Part shown: one piece after another, positions 5,475 through 5,630 of the stretch
Numbering within the stretch: position 1 is the stretch's first letter
Layout: each line of letters begins with the position of its first letter
NCBI GenBank assembly: GCA_937858165.1
Contig: CALLZA010000858.1
Coordinates: 1 to 5,630, forward strand
Origin: an uncultured Ardenticatenia bacterium
GTDB lineage: Bacteria; Chloroflexota; Anaerolineae; Promineifilales; Promineifilaceae
Reading direction: 5' to 3'
DNA length: 5,630 nucleotides
Made by a program: the position numbers and the translations under genes
Notes under the pieces: generated by a model
What the model saw: only the letters and a program-made list of their open reading frames with translations
What the model was told of the DNA's origin: nothing
Database searches by the model: none

Positions 5475-5630
5475 AAAAAAAAAAAACAAGAGATATTCAG
5501 GTACGACCTGACCTATATATGAAGTGATATATCGATCTGTTCGTTAGAACTGATCTACATCTTAGCAACAGATGGTCGTATACACACTTCATAGACCGAA
5601 CAGTTCGTCTTGCAGTGAGATAGCAGATTA
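5475..5630. other. Non-genomic sequence outside the P5 adapter, starting with an A-run
   Basis: Twelve A bases (5475-5486) follow P5 directly, the complement of the flow-cell T spacer, and mirror the T-run at the other end. The remaining 144 bases are AT-rich, show no coding bias and no resemblance to the insert. They fit low-quality calls after the molecule ended. No feature is claimed. Confidence 0.85.

Noticed and set aside
5009..5489. Minus-strand open frames starting in P5 and the A-run
   Set aside because: Their N-termini are translations of the adapter, index and poly-A complement; the rest is antisense to the UspA-fusion gene.
5518..5603. Crossing inverted repeats TATGAAGTG/CACTTCATA and CTGTTCG/CGAACAG, which could suggest a pseudoknot
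   Set aside because: They lie outside the P5 adapter in sequence judged to be post-template noise, and short AT-rich matches there are not interpretable.

Overview
This window is 5.2 kb of high-GC bacterial DNA enclosed at both ends by Illumina Nextera library adapters. The genomic insert is 207-5404. Positions 141-206 read P7, then an 8-base i7 index, then the Nextera read-2/mosaic end. Positions 5405-5474 read the reverse complement of the Nextera read-1/mosaic end, then an i5 index, then P5. The bases outside (1-140 and 5475-5630) begin with a T-run and an A-run next to the adapters and continue as low-GC sequence unlike the insert. They look like base calls past the end of the library molecule and should not be read as genome. 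The two outermost genes are therefore cut by the library or assembly, not by a biological event.

The insert is GC-rich with strong GC bias at third codon positions. Its gene content suggests an uncultivated member of the Chloroflexota (Anaerolineae-like). The basis is an MttB-family corrinoid methyltransferase, a large two-membrane-segment PAS sensor kinase paired with a PhoB-type regulator, and a GspE-N-like/UspA fusion. This placement is an inference from memory of similar gene sets and has not been checked by search.

Layout: on the minus strand, an alpha/beta hydrolase (663-1547) is followed 53 bp downstream by the N-terminal 134 residues of an MttB-like methyltransferase (609-207). Divergently, on the plus strand, a sensor histidine kinase (about 1703-3784) overlaps an OmpR/PhoB-family response regulator (3781-4458) by ATGA. 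After a 150-bp intergenic region comes a truncated two-part protein (4609-5404) with a GspE-N-like module followed by UspA-like domains.

The two intergenic regions are the most informative parts. The divergent one (1548-1702) holds a candidate leaderless promoter for the hydrolase, a 16-bp-arm inverted repeat, and a near-consensus promoter with a Shine-Dalgarno sequence that moves the kinase start to a TTG at 1703. The downstream one (4459-4608) holds an array of 7-bp repeats that can fold into a 19-bp stem. It is followed by TGTTACCG-type repeats at about 11-bp spacing, the geometry expected for tandem binding by a PhoB-family regulator. A reasonable working model is that the kinase/regulator pair senses an extracytoplasmic signal and controls the UspA-fusion gene directly downstream. 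No clearly new multi-gene system is visible.
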